Shown here: positions 7,243 to 15,393 of the stretch, piece by piece | How the letters are laid out: each line of letters starts with the position of its first letter | How positions within the stretch are numbered: the stretch's first letter is position 1 | Source: Desulfurococcales archaeon | GTDB lineage: Archaea > Thermoproteota > Thermoprotei_A > Sulfolobales > Acidilobaceae | Length of the DNA: 25,459 nt | Direction of reading: 5' to 3' | Assembly: GCA_015521095.1 (NCBI GenBank) | Contig: WAOU01000044.1 | Coordinates: forward strand, 1 to 25,459 | The notes under the pieces: generated by a model | Databases searched by the model: none | The model's input: the letters and a program-made list of their open reading frames with translations, nothing else | Told to the model about the DNA's origin: nothing | Translations under genes and position numbers: made by a program

Positions 7243-8712
7243 TTGGATCAGAGGAGGCAACTATTCGGGACCGCCGGCATACGTGGTCGTTACCTGGAAA
7301 AGGTCACCCCAGACCTCGCATTCAGAATAGGTCTAGCAATTGCAAATTATGTCGGTGGAGAGGGAACCGCTACTGTCGGCCACGACGTTCGGACAACGAG
7401 TCCCTTACTAGCGCAGATGGCCGCGGCAGGATTAATGGCCGGCGGGTTAAACTCATTGTTTATAGGAATAGTGCCTACACCAGTTCTGGCCTATAGTGTT
7501 CCACGGACAAATAGTAGGGCCGGTATAATGATTACAGCTAGTCATAATCCTCCACCCGACAACGGCATAAAAGTATTCGACGCGGAAGGCATGGAGTATA
7601 CCATCGGCATGGAGCGCGATATCGAAGACATTGTATTCAACATGGATCCATACAAGCTCCATGCTCCCTGGGATAGTGTGGGTAGATTCATTCAGGGAGA
7701 AGAGGTCGTAGAAGACTATATGCGATCCCTAGTAGACAAAATAGGAATAAACGGGAGAAGGATCCCCCTACGGATAGCAGTCGACTGCGCTAACGGAGCC
7801 GCAAGCATGGTTACACCACGAGTACTCCGGGAAATAGGAGCAGAACAAGTAATAAGCATAAACTGTCATCCCGACGGATTCTTCCCGGGTAGGCCTCCAG
7901 AGCCAAGGCCAGACGTGATAGCCCCATATATAGGAAGCGTCCAAAACCTCGGAGTACACGTGTTATTCGCCCATGACGGCGATGCTGACAGACTAGCCGT
8001 ATCAATACCAGGCGTTGGATTCATCAAACAGGACCTCCTAATAGCCCTCTATGCATGGTACAAGCTCCGAAACCGTAAAGGAACAATTATCGTCTCAGTA
8101 GACGTCGGAATAGAAGTAGAAGAAATCGTGGAACACCTAGGAGGAAGAATAGTAAGAGCAAAACTAGGCAAGATCCACGAGAAACTCCGCCAAACACCAG
8201 GAGCCCTACTAGCAGCAGAACCGTGGAAACTAATAGACCCAGAGTGGGGTCACTGGGTCGACGGAATCTATCAAGCAGCCCTACTAACACGAATAAGCCT
8301 TGAAGAGAAAGACTACCCACTCAACCTCATAAGAAGGCTCCCATTCTATCCCAGTGCACGTATATCGATAAAAATGCACTCAGACGAGGACAAAATAAAG
8401 TTCTTCGGATACTTTGAAGAAGAAGCAAAAGCCGTCATGTCCCGTGGTGCCGTCAAGATAATGACGCTAGACGGTATCCGGATCGAGTACGATGATAGGA
8501 GCTGGTTGCTCCTGAGGATGAGTGGGACAGAGCCTAAGATAAGGATCTATGCACAGGCCACAAGTAGGAAAAGGCTCGAGGAGATCCTTGCACAGGTTAA
8601 GAAACTGGCTTTCCAGACAAGCAGTAAGCTGGGAATCGAATTCAAAGGACTCGAAGAACATATAGATTATGGTGAGGCCATATCTGGCAGAGAAAAGACT
8701 ACTGGAAAATAA
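7243..8712 (+). CDS. Phosphohexomutase (phosphomannomutase/phosphoglucomutase/phosphoglucosamine mutase family)
   Basis: 489 residues from a TTG start with TAGAGGGGC about ten bases upstream. The four-domain alpha-D-phosphohexomutase layout is clear: GTAGIRGR at the N-terminus, the phosphoserine loop ITASHNPP with S100, the metal loop AHDGDADR (D245, D247, D249), and the phosphate-binding SGTEPKIRIY near the C-terminus. The sugar-recognition loop, often E-x-S/N-G, reads AAEPWKLIDPEWGHWVDG. I therefore cannot say whether mannose, glucose or glucosamine phosphate is the true substrate. The product would feed nucleotide-sugar and glycan synthesis. The length is slightly above the usual 450-460, owing to the C-terminal tail. 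Confidence 0.92.
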   Translation: MDQRRQLFGTAGIRGRYLEKVTPDLAFRIGLAIANYVGGEGTATVGHDVRTTSPLLAQMAAAGLMAGGLNSLFIGIVPTPVLAYSVPRTNSRAGIMITASHNPPPDNGIKVFDAEGMEYTIGMERDIEDIVFNMDPYKLHAPWDSVGRFIQGEEVVEDYMRSLVDKIGINGRRIPLRIAVDCANGAASMVTPRVLREIGAEQVISINCHPDGFFPGRPPEPRPDVIAPYIGSVQNLGVHVLFAHDGDADRLAVSIPGVGFIKQDLLIALYAWYKLRNRKGTIIVSVDVGIEVEEIVEHLGGRIVRAKLGKIHEKLRQTPGALLAAEPWKLIDPEWGHWVDGIYQAALLTRISLEEKDYPLNLIRRLPFYPSARISIKMHSDEDKIKFFGYFEEEAKAVMSRGAVKIMTLDGIRIEYDDRSWLLLRMSGTEPKIRIYAQATSRKRLEEILAQVKKLAFQTSSKLGIEFKGLEEHIDYGEAISGREKTTGK

Positions 8713-8725
8713 AATTAGGCTAAGT

Positions 8726-9481
8726 CTACTCTAGTTTTTTGACTTTGCCGTATCGTTTTAGTAATTCTTCCAATCTTTTGACTCTCTTAGTGTAGAACCT
8801 GATCTTTGTAACGCTTCTTTTTCCATGCCTTACTAGTTCGATGAAGCTCCTTTTCTCACTTACCTTCATGAACGTGTCCTCGGGAAGAGGAAACTGTATG
8901 GTAGTCTTACCTACAAGCCCGGATATGACTATTCCTTTGTCGGTAATAGTGTATTTTTGGGGAACCTGCATGACTGTTACTTTGCCTACCTTCTTTATTG
9001 CCCAGAACATGAAGAGCTGGTTGATTATGAATATACCCTCGAAATATACGAGGAATGCCAGGAATAATGCGAGCCTATCATTCCCCAAGTAATCGAGGAA
9101 TAGTAGGTGGAGGTGATCAATGTACTTCCAGAAGGTTATGAAGTAGATCATTGCAACTACCATGCCGAGACTACTATACATAGTGAACTTGGACTGTTCT
9201 TGCATATCCTGCATTATTCCCTCATCTTTCATCTGGATATCACGTATATTTTCTTCTTCGAAGACTTTCCTTCCGCTTAGGATAGTTTCTGGAGGAACCT
9301 TTTCTTGACCCAGTGGGTTCTTGCCTCTTCTGTTCAACAGAACTGACATCAGTATTATCACTACAAACGCTAACAGGAACGTCTTATAGTTCTTGCCTAG
9401 TACAGCCGCTAAGGCCGAGTAGAGTAGCATGGATACTTGACCAATTATCAATCGTTGCCTTAGATTCTCGACGAACGACAA
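8726..9481 (-). CDS. Integral membrane protein of unknown function
   Basis: 251 residues. Hydrophobic stretches are at about 16-50 (probably two short or one long segment), 103-120 and 136-162. Between the first and second block is a charged stretch (EENIRDIQMKDEGIMQDMQEQSK) that could be a short coiled coil. From about residue 165 the chain is soluble and rich in beta strand (YTITDKGIVISG), ending in a basic helix (KRVKRLEELLKRYGKVKKL). This plan recalls archaeal DUF2208 or the DUF106/EMC3 family, but I cannot decide from the sequence alone. It is convergent with the phosphohexomutase (14-base gap). Confidence 0.75.
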   Translation of the reverse strand: MSFVENLRQRLIIGQVSMLLYSALAAVLGKNYKTFLLAFVVIILMSVLLNRRGKNPLGQEKVPPETILSGRKVFEEENIRDIQMKDEGIMQDMQEQSKFTMYSSLGMVVAMIYFITFWKYIDHLHLLFLDYLGNDRLALFLAFLVYFEGIFIINQLFMFWAIKKVGKVTVMQVPQKYTITDKGIVISGLVGKTTIQFPLPEDTFMKVSEKRSFIELVRHGKRSVTKIRFYTKRVKRLEELLKRYGKVKKLE

Positions 9482-9549
9482 CTTTCTACGCCACCAGAAG
9501 AAAACATCTTAACTCACCCTATTTATAACTTAGAACAGGCGTAGCAGAG

Positions 9550-10668
9550 ATGAATGAAAACAGCACGATTACAGTTAAGGCGGGATTAGTACTACTTGGA
9601 AGAAGCCTGGAAACGGTCAAGGACGCTTGTATATGGATAAAAGACGGACTAATCGAAGCGGTAACCAGTTCAGCCTCATGTCCTGCACGTCACATAGGGT
9701 CTAGTAATATACTAGTCACCCCTCAACCCGCTCTTGCACATGTACACTCGATGGACCACGTCTTTCCAGAATACGGTATCAACAAGGACATTAGGGAACT
9801 TGTTGCATATCCAAGCGGTGAAAAACATGTCAGGCTAAATGCACTGACGCGAGATAAAATGATATCTTATACGGCCGAGTACTATAGGTATGCTTGGCGC
9901 CTAGGCGTCGGACTAGTAGTAGATTTCAGAGAGCTCGGAGGCCTAGGATGCACAACGGCTAAGGAAGCACACAAGATTATTCCCGAAGGATTATCGCTGT
10001 TAGTCCTCGGGAGGCCTGGGCCAGGATGGCCAATGGGATGCGATGGCCTTGGCATATCTAGTCCTCTTGACTATCCAAAAGACGAATTACGTAAACTAGT
10101 TAGTAGCGTGCCTATAGCCGCGACACATGTAGCCGAGACTAAAGAGACACGGGAGCAAGGAGACCTAGAGATAGCTCTGGACACCGGGTTCCACGTGCTT
10201 ATACATGGAACATATCTAGACAGAGACGATATAGTGAGGATTTTCTCGGAGAAAAAGAATCTTGTTCTATGCACGAGGAGTAACATGTGGCACAGTCTAA
10301 GGGTACCACCTATAGATGATATAGTTAAACTGGGTGCGAGTTTCGGCCTTGGAACGGATAATGCGGCATGGTTGCCTCCTGATCCATGGGGCGAGGCTAT
10401 GACTCTCCTGTTTGCTGGTCGATTGAAGGGGTATAAGGAGCCCTTGTTGGCGAAGCGGATCCTTGAAGGATTATTCATAAATGGCTATACGATGTATGGT
10501 TTACGGCCAAGGCTGGTAGAAGAGGGTGTAAAGGCAGGCTTCCTAGTGTGGAATATAGAGGACACGGGTCTAAGTAGGGCTGAAGACGTGTATGTTGGAG
10601 TAGTAAAAAGACTTGTGTCGGCGAGACTTCTTGCTCGGGTAGATGAAGGAGTTATATCTTGGGTTTAG
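9550..10668 (+). CDS. Metal-dependent amidohydrolase (cytosine deaminase/chlorohydrolase-like)
   Basis: 372 residues, ATG start. The fold starts with the small beta domain (AGLVLLGRSLE, then DACIWIKDGLI) and continues into a TIM barrel carrying the metal ligands: H64-x-H66 in LAHVHSMDH, H193 in ATHVAET, H219 in LIHGTYL, and D270 in GLGTDNAAW. The H-x-A-E-T signature is the one seen in S-adenosylhomocysteine deaminase and ATZ/TRZ-type hydrolases, where the glutamate takes part in proton transfer. The physiological substrate is unknown; deamination of a nucleoside or pterin-like ring is a reasonable guess. Its TAG stop overlaps the TAA stop of the convergent SCP2-domain gene. Confidence 0.87.
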   Translation: MNENSTITVKAGLVLLGRSLETVKDACIWIKDGLIEAVTSSASCPARHIGSSNILVTPQPALAHVHSMDHVFPEYGINKDIRELVAYPSGEKHVRLNALTRDKMISYTAEYYRYAWRLGVGLVVDFRELGGLGCTTAKEAHKIIPEGLSLLVLGRPGPGWPMGCDGLGISSPLDYPKDELRKLVSSVPIAATHVAETKETREQGDLEIALDTGFHVLIHGTYLDRDDIVRIFSEKKNLVLCTRSNMWHSLRVPPIDDIVKLGASFGLGTDNAAWLPPDPWGEAMTLLFAGRLKGYKEPLLAKRILEGLFINGYTMYGLRPRLVEEGVKAGFLVWNIEDTGLSRAEDVYVGVVKRLVSARLLARVDEGVISWV

Positions 10669-11009
10669 GCTTTTCCGACGCCTAGGTCTATTAGCTTCTT
10701 TAGGTTCATTGTGTCTAGTACGTTTCCTGTTATCTTTATCTTTCTTAGCATGAAGGCTTTCATAGCGTCTAGTTCGCCGCTTAGTATCTTGTCAAGTGTT
10801 TCTTTGTCTGCTGACAATGTAGCGATTGGGCTTGGGTGTTTTCCTTCTACTACTTTTAGCTCGCCATTGCTAATCTCTACGTAGAACTCGCCGACTCCTT
10901 CAACTACGAACTGGTATACTTTGTTCCATGACTTTATCTCGGGTGCCTTCTCTACTGCAGCCGAGAAAATCTTTTCGAATACTGGCTTTACCTCGTCTAC
11001 TAGGCTCAT
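10665..11009 (-). CDS. SCP2 sterol-transfer-domain protein
   Basis: 114 residues, a stand-alone SCP2 domain. The pattern of strand (KVYQFVVEGVGEFYVEISNGELKVVEG), the ATLSADKETLDKILSGELDAMKAF helix pair and KIKITGNV is typical. SCP2 domains form a hydrophobic tunnel that binds fatty acyl or other lipid ligands. In archaea they often lie near acyl-CoA enzymes, and here a thiolase operon is divergent 235 bases away. A ribosome binding site (AGGTGGAG) precedes the ATG, and a TATA-like CTATATAG is further upstream. Function as a lipid or acyl-CoA carrier is inference. Confidence 0.88.
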   Translation of the reverse strand: MSLVDEVKPVFEKIFSAAVEKAPEIKSWNKVYQFVVEGVGEFYVEISNGELKVVEGKHPSPIATLSADKETLDKILSGELDAMKAFMLRKIKITGNVLDTMNLKKLIDLGVGKA

Positions 11010-11142
11010 ACTTCTCCACCTGCGTCGTGTCTATACTCTGGTCTATATAGTATATTGGAATGATTTCTATAACTTAGGAGGCGTTGTGTCTGGTTTTTTT
11101 CATGTGGTTCCTTTTATAAACTCTGAAGCCGATTTTTCCGTA

Positions 11143-11150
11143 TTTATATA
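11143..11150 (+). promoter_or_regulatory. TATA box in the SCP2-thiolase divergent region
   Basis: TTTATATA on the plus strand in the 235-base gap between the SCP2 gene and the thiolase would start a transcript near 11175, giving a leader of about 70 bases before the GTG at 11245. Otherwise this gap holds no open frame that looks real. Confidence 0.4.
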
Positions 11151-11244
11151 TGTGTGCATATCGGTATATAGTAGATTATTAAGGAATTGAATCATAATTC
11201 CCCCTAATGGCCACATAATCAATATGATCCTAAGGGTGTGAAAC

Positions 11245-12435
11245 GTGGGACGCAGAGTCGCTATTGTAGGTACCGGCCACTCGAAATTCGGAGTAAGAAA
11301 CGATGTAAACATAGCAGAACTGGCATATGAAGCAATCTCAAAGGCGATTAGTAGTGCGGGAATCGAGAAGAAAGAGATAGACCTCGTAGTAACAGGCTAC
11401 GTAGGAGGATGGAGCAGCGAAGGACTAGCGCCAGTCGTGGTAATGGAGTACGCAGGGCTCACAGGCAAGCCCGGATATAGAATCGAAGCCGCATGTGCGA
11501 CCGGAAGCGCTGCAATCAAGGCTGCACATGACGCAATCGCCAGCGGAGAAGCAGACATCGCGCTAGTCGTAGGAGTAGAAAAGATGAACGAGAGCCCAAC
11601 ACCAACAGTAGTAGAGTTCATAGGAAGAGCAGGCAACTACTTCTGGGAGTTCGAGAACTTCGGATTAACCTTCCCAGGCTACTATGCCCTATATGCGACT
11701 GCATATATGAGCAAGTATGGAGCAACAGAGGAAGACCTCTGTAGAGTAGCAGTAAAGAACCATTACTATGCCAGTATGAACCCCAAGGCCCAGTTCCCCA
11801 GAGCCATAACGCTAGAACAATGCATGAAGTCGAGATACATCGCATGGCCACTCAAACTATTCGACTGCAGCCCCATAACGGACGGAGCCGCAGCAGTAGT
11901 CCTAGCAAGCGAAGAGGTAGCACAGAAACTGACAGATAGCCCCGTATGGATAGAGTCAATAGGAGTCTCGGTAGGAACAAGTAACCTAAGCAAGAGAGAT
12001 CAGTTCACAAGCCTAAACGCAGCAACTCTAGCAGCAAAGATGGCATACAAGAAGGCAGGCATCGACCCTGAGAACCCAGCAAAGTACCTCGATGTAGCAG
12101 AGGTACACGACTGCTTCACGATAGCAGAAATTCTAGCATACGAGGACCTAGGATTCGCAAAGAGAGGAGAAGGATACAAGCTAATAAGAGACGAACAAAC
12201 CTACATCGGTGGACTAATACCAGTAAACCTAAGCGGAGGACTCAAAGCAAAAGGACATCCACTAGCCGCGACAGGAGTAAGCATGGCGGTAGAGCTAGCT
12301 AACCAGCTCCTAGGAAAAGTCGAGAAAGGAAGACAAGCAGACATCAAGAACGGCAGAGCACTAGCACACAACATCGGAGGAACAGGCCACTATGCATATG
12401 TAACGATCTATTCTTTGAGCAAGCCAAGAGCATAG
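11245..12435 (+). CDS. Thiolase, archaeal acetyl-CoA acetyltransferase / SCP-x type
   Basis: 396 residues from a GTG start with GGGTGTG nine bases upstream. The thiolase triad is visible: nucleophile C84 in EAACATGSAA, H288 in EVHDCF, and H338 in KAKGHPLAATG. In archaea this subfamily condenses two acetyl-CoA to acetoacetyl-CoA and, as shown for a methanogen, works in a complex with HMG-CoA synthase held together by a DUF35 protein, so that the mevalonate pathway is driven forward. The DUF35 gene follows after 26 bases in the same operon. No HMG-CoA synthase is in the window, so another acyl-CoA role remains possible. Confidence 0.92.
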   Translation: MGRRVAIVGTGHSKFGVRNDVNIAELAYEAISKAISSAGIEKKEIDLVVTGYVGGWSSEGLAPVVVMEYAGLTGKPGYRIEAACATGSAAIKAAHDAIASGEADIALVVGVEKMNESPTPTVVEFIGRAGNYFWEFENFGLTFPGYYALYATAYMSKYGATEEDLCRVAVKNHYYASMNPKAQFPRAITLEQCMKSRYIAWPLKLFDCSPITDGAAAVVLASEEVAQKLTDSPVWIESIGVSVGTSNLSKRDQFTSLNAATLAAKMAYKKAGIDPENPAKYLDVAEVHDCFTIAEILAYEDLGFAKRGEGYKLIRDEQTYIGGLIPVNLSGGLKAKGHPLAATGVSMAVELANQLLGKVEKGRQADIKNGRALAHNIGGTGHYAYVTIYSLSKPRA

Positions 12436-12461
12436 AAGCCGTGGTAGGAGGTGGTGTATGA

Positions 12462-13004
12462 ATGAGCAACCAGAGAGAGCAGGCGGACGCATTCCTAGCC
12501 CAGATGGACCAGTTCGCAAACATGATGAAGCAGAGCATCGGAGTACCAGTACTATTAGACCAAAAGACAGGAGTAGCACTCTGGTGGGACCAGAGAGAAA
12601 TAAAACTAAGATTCGTGATAAGCGTCGAGAAGATAAGGAAATTCTTCGAGGCACTCTCAGAAGGAAAACTACTAGCCACCAAGTGCAAGAAGAGCGGTAA
12701 AATACTGTTCCCGCCACAGGTAGACTGCCCCGACGATCCAGAAGACGAAGTAGAATGGGTAGAGCTACCAAAAGAAGGAGAACTAGTAACATGGACAGTG
12801 ATCTACGTAAAGCCCTACAGCTTCGGCCATTACAACGACTATACAGTAGGAATAGCAAAGCTCACAAACGGCGTCCAGATACTAGCATGGGTACGCGAGA
12901 CGGATCCAAGCAAGCTCAAGGTAGGGCAAAAAGTAAAGATCGAGATAGTAAAGAGAGAGCCCGAAGGATACCTTACCTACGAGATAGTACCAGTACAAGG
13001 GTAA
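12462..13004 (+). CDS. DUF35 OB-fold protein, thiolase partner, with degenerate zinc ribbon
   Basis: 180 residues, ATG start with a strong GGAGGTGGTG. An N-terminal helical extension (1-55) is followed by the usual linker helix (KIRKFFEALSEGKLL), the rubredoxin-like ribbon (72-95) and an OB-fold (105-177, with GELVTWTVIYV, GVQILAWV and KVGQKVKIEI). The normal ribbon is C-x2-C...C-x2-C. Here the positions are C75, S78, C89 and D92, so only half of the zinc ligands remain. DUF35 proteins act as scaffolds that bind the CoA of thiolase and HMG-CoA synthase. Its place directly behind the thiolase supports this. The long N-terminal extension may replace the ribbon in contacts with the thiolase. Confidence 0.88.
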   Translation: MSNQREQADAFLAQMDQFANMMKQSIGVPVLLDQKTGVALWWDQREIKLRFVISVEKIRKFFEALSEGKLLATKCKKSGKILFPPQVDCPDDPEDEVEWVELPKEGELVTWTVIYVKPYSFGHYNDYTVGIAKLTNGVQILAWVRETDPSKLKVGQKVKIEIVKREPEGYLTYEIVPVQG

Positions 13005-13030
13005 CTCCAATAATAAACAATTGGAATAAA

Positions 13031-13082
13031 CCTAGTTTTTCCCTTAATAGAAAAACATTATTTTCATTAACTCTTATTTTCC
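13031..13082 (+). terminator. T-rich termination region between convergent genes
   Basis: Runs CTAGTTTTTCCC and ATTATTTTC...CTTATTTTCC follow the DUF35 stop. Crenarchaeal transcripts commonly end at such T-tracts. No hairpin is seen. Confidence 0.35.
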
Positions 13083-13083
13083 T

Positions 13084-13893
13084 CTATAGTTTCTCCAACC
13101 TATAAAGATCCTTCCTACGCAAATCCAATAATGGCATAAGTCTTCTAGCCTCGGCTAATATCTCTGGCTCTAATACTGCCTCAACCACGCGTTCTCCAAA
13201 TCCGGCCTCAGCAACAACGACGCCCCGCGGATCGACTATTAAGCTCCTACCGGTAAAGTATTCTCCATATAGTACTGCTCCGACAACGTATGAAACGTTC
13301 TCATGCGCACGGGCCTGTGCAAGAACCCGGTATGCCTCCTCTTTTCCATGCCCAGTATACCATGCGCTCGGAACGAAGAATACGTCTACCCCTTTCTCCG
13401 CCTGTAACCTAAATAGCTCGGGATACCTTATCTCGAAGCATATAGCTAAACCGATTCTCGCGCCACAGACATCTACTGGCTCAAATAATTTTTCGCCTCT
13501 AGCTATCTTGTCGCTCTCCCGGAAACCTAGGATATCGAATAAATGCGTCTTACTGTAGGATGCAACGATTTCGCCAGACCTATCAATTACGACCGCCGTA
13601 TTATATACTCGGGGCTTTTCACTGGACGGCTCAAACAGTGTACCGATTATACATGAATCATATTCCTGAGCCAGTTTCTTTAGGTTACCCAGCCATTTTT
13701 CACTCCATTCATATGAAGCCTTATAGAGCACTTCAGCGCTAAGGTTTGTTGGGTCAATCATAGCATATTCGGGCATTACTAGAATATCGCCCGCGGTCTT
13801 CTTAACTAGAAGATTAAGTCTCCTCATGTTGTCTGATACATTACTAGAAGCCCTAGTCTGGAGAACGCTTACTATAACGGGTTCCTGGAGCAC
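13084..13893 (-). CDS. Carbon-nitrogen hydrolase (nitrilase/omega-amidase superfamily)
   Basis: 269 residues from a GTG start preceded by GAGGGATCA. The catalytic triad is complete: E42 in VMPEYA, K115 in YSKTHLFD, and C152 in LAICFEIRYPELF. HLFD and CFEIRYPE are characteristic of the omega-amidase/Nit2-like branch, which hydrolyses small amides, including deaminated glutathione and alpha-ketoglutaramate. The enzyme should be a soluble cytosolic amidase; the exact substrate is not evident. It begins 17 bases after the aminotransferase-like gene. A PLP enzyme beside an omega-amidase could fit transamination followed by amide hydrolysis, but this pairing is inference. Confidence 0.9.
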   Translation of the reverse strand: MLQEPVIVSVLQTRASSNVSDNMRRLNLLVKKTAGDILVMPEYAMIDPTNLSAEVLYKASYEWSEKWLGNLKKLAQEYDSCIIGTLFEPSSEKPRVYNTAVVIDRSGEIVASYSKTHLFDILGFRESDKIARGEKLFEPVDVCGARIGLAICFEIRYPELFRLQAEKGVDVFFVPSAWYTGHGKEEAYRVLAQARAHENVSYVVGAVLYGEYFTGRSLIVDPRGVVVAEAGFGERVVEAVLEPEILAEARRLMPLLDLRRKDLYRLEKL

Positions 13894-13910
13894 ATGTGAT
13901 CCCTCATGTT

Positions 13911-15137
13911 CTATAAGGATGATCTTAAGAAGGTCTTAAGCTCGTCGACGAACTTGTAAAGATCCTTTTCATTATTATACAAGTGAATTGATACCCTAAT
14001 TCCGTGAATTCCTGATTGTCCTCTCGCAGAGACAGCTATGCCTCTGCTCATTAGTCTTTTTACAAGCTCTACTTCTTTCAGGGTCTTGAGGCCTGTTTCG
14101 ACAAGTATTATACCAGATTTTGATCTATAACTATAGCCTTCTAAGTGCTCTCTAAGATTCATGTCCTCAAGCATTTCAACTAGGATTTTTCTCAGGCCCA
14201 TAATATGGTCTTCGACGGCCATGGGACTAATTGACACTAGATAATTGAGGGATTCGAGGAAGAGTTCCATCGCATGTATACTTGGCTTTCCAACAGGCAG
14301 GAATCTAGTGGCGTCTCTCTTAAGGATGAGATTATTCTTTAACGGATTCTTGCCGGGATCAATATAGTATTTTTCAATGTTATCGATCACGAGGTTACTT
14401 AGCCCATAGACCACTGGCGCGACTTCTTCGATAAGTCTATCATTTATGTAGGCTATTCCCAACGATGCAACAGGCATTAAGAGCCATTTAATACTAGTTC
14501 CGCAGGCGGCGTCAGCATGTCTTATATAGACCGGTACAGAGGATTGTCCGAAATGCTGGGCAGCATCTAGTATTATATATGAATCATCTCTTTTACTCTT
14601 TAGTATGTCTCCGAGGTCTGCTTTGTAACCTGTAGTCCACTGAATACTGCTAGCAACAAGCAAACGACCTTTCCTGTCTAAGAATGCGGAGGCTTCTTCT
14701 TCCCATTCAACAGGTCCACCTACTTCGACAACTTTGTTACAGTATGCGTCAAGGGACTCACATAAGGATCGTAGTGCGTATACAACGCCTGGAAACTCCT
14801 GCTTGGTGACGCCTATTGTAACTGGTTCTCGATGATCTCTATAGTGGTTTATTATGAGTGAAGCCGCGATGGAAACTATACAGTCCGTGGTACCGTTGGT
14901 TATAACGATATTGTCTTTGTTTCCTAGACCTATTAGAGTAGAGAATACTGTCCGTATTCTGTTGTATACGTCTATGGCTTCTTGGCTTTTTCCAAGGGGG
15001 TTATTTATAAATTCTAAGAGTGATCTGAGGCCTTTATCGCGTACTGTTCTTGGAACAAGCCCGACGACCGCAGTGTTAAGATAGCTTTGGAAGCTTCCTA
15101 GACCTGGGAAATCTCCTCTTGTATATACTGAAAGCAA
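13911..15137 (-). CDS. Class V aminotransferase-fold PLP enzyme
   Basis: 408 residues from a TTG start with AAGGTG eight bases upstream. PLP-binding residues are visible: D191 and Q194-H195 in LDAAQHFGQ, and the Schiff-base lysine K217 in CGTSIKWLL. The N-terminal NTAVVGLVP and the SSIQWTTGYKADL segment are those of cysteine desulfurase/isopenicillin N epimerase-like members. No SufS-type active-site cysteine loop stands out, so sulfur mobilisation is not supported; an aminotransferase, epimerase or lyase role is possible. It is followed by the C-N hydrolase in an apparent two-gene operon. Confidence 0.85.
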   Translation of the reverse strand: MLSVYTRGDFPGLGSFQSYLNTAVVGLVPRTVRDKGLRSLLEFINNPLGKSQEAIDVYNRIRTVFSTLIGLGNKDNIVITNGTTDCIVSIAASLIINHYRDHREPVTIGVTKQEFPGVVYALRSLCESLDAYCNKVVEVGGPVEWEEEASAFLDRKGRLLVASSIQWTTGYKADLGDILKSKRDDSYIILDAAQHFGQSSVPVYIRHADAACGTSIKWLLMPVASLGIAYINDRLIEEVAPVVYGLSNLVIDNIEKYYIDPGKNPLKNNLILKRDATRFLPVGKPSIHAMELFLESLNYLVSISPMAVEDHIMGLRKILVEMLEDMNLREHLEGYSYRSKSGIILVETGLKTLKEVELVKRLMSRGIAVSARGQSGIHGIRVSIHLYNNEKDLYKFVDELKTFLRSSL

Positions 15138-15298
15138 TCTGTGAGCACCTTGTTATTTATATGGGTAGGTTGTTGAAAATGTTTTGGCTGTGATGATTGA
15201 TTATTTGGATTAGATATGTTTTTATTTCGGCTACCGCTATATGTCAATGAGGGATAGATAGTATTCTCTGTGTGTCTTGATACTTCTATACTCTATTC

Positions 15299-15310
15299 AT
15301 GTATATACAT
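15299..15310. promoter_or_regulatory. Palindrome ATGTATATACAT in the 256-base intergenic region
   Basis: A perfect 12-base palindrome lies 84-95 bases before the AbrB-PhoU gene, between divergent genes. The rest of 15138-15393 is AT-rich, with a TATA-like ACATATTAATT near 15345 and no plausible gene. A dimer such as an AbrB-type protein could bind here, but an AT palindrome of this size can occur by chance. Confidence 0.3.
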
Positions 15311-15393
15311 AGTGTCGGATCATAAGTAAGTATTGTATAGGAACATATTAATTCTAGTTATACAATAATATATCGGAGATGGAGTGATTAGAA

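Noticed and set aside
12458..12700. ATG at 12458 overlapping the DUF35 start
   Set aside because: Its product is very charged and unlike any domain; the ATG at 12462 opens the recognisable DUF35 frame behind the same ribosome binding site.
15185..15215. C/D box RNA suggested by GTGATGA upstream of the AbrB-PhoU gene
   Set aside because: No CTGA box or terminal pairing is found at a suitable distance.
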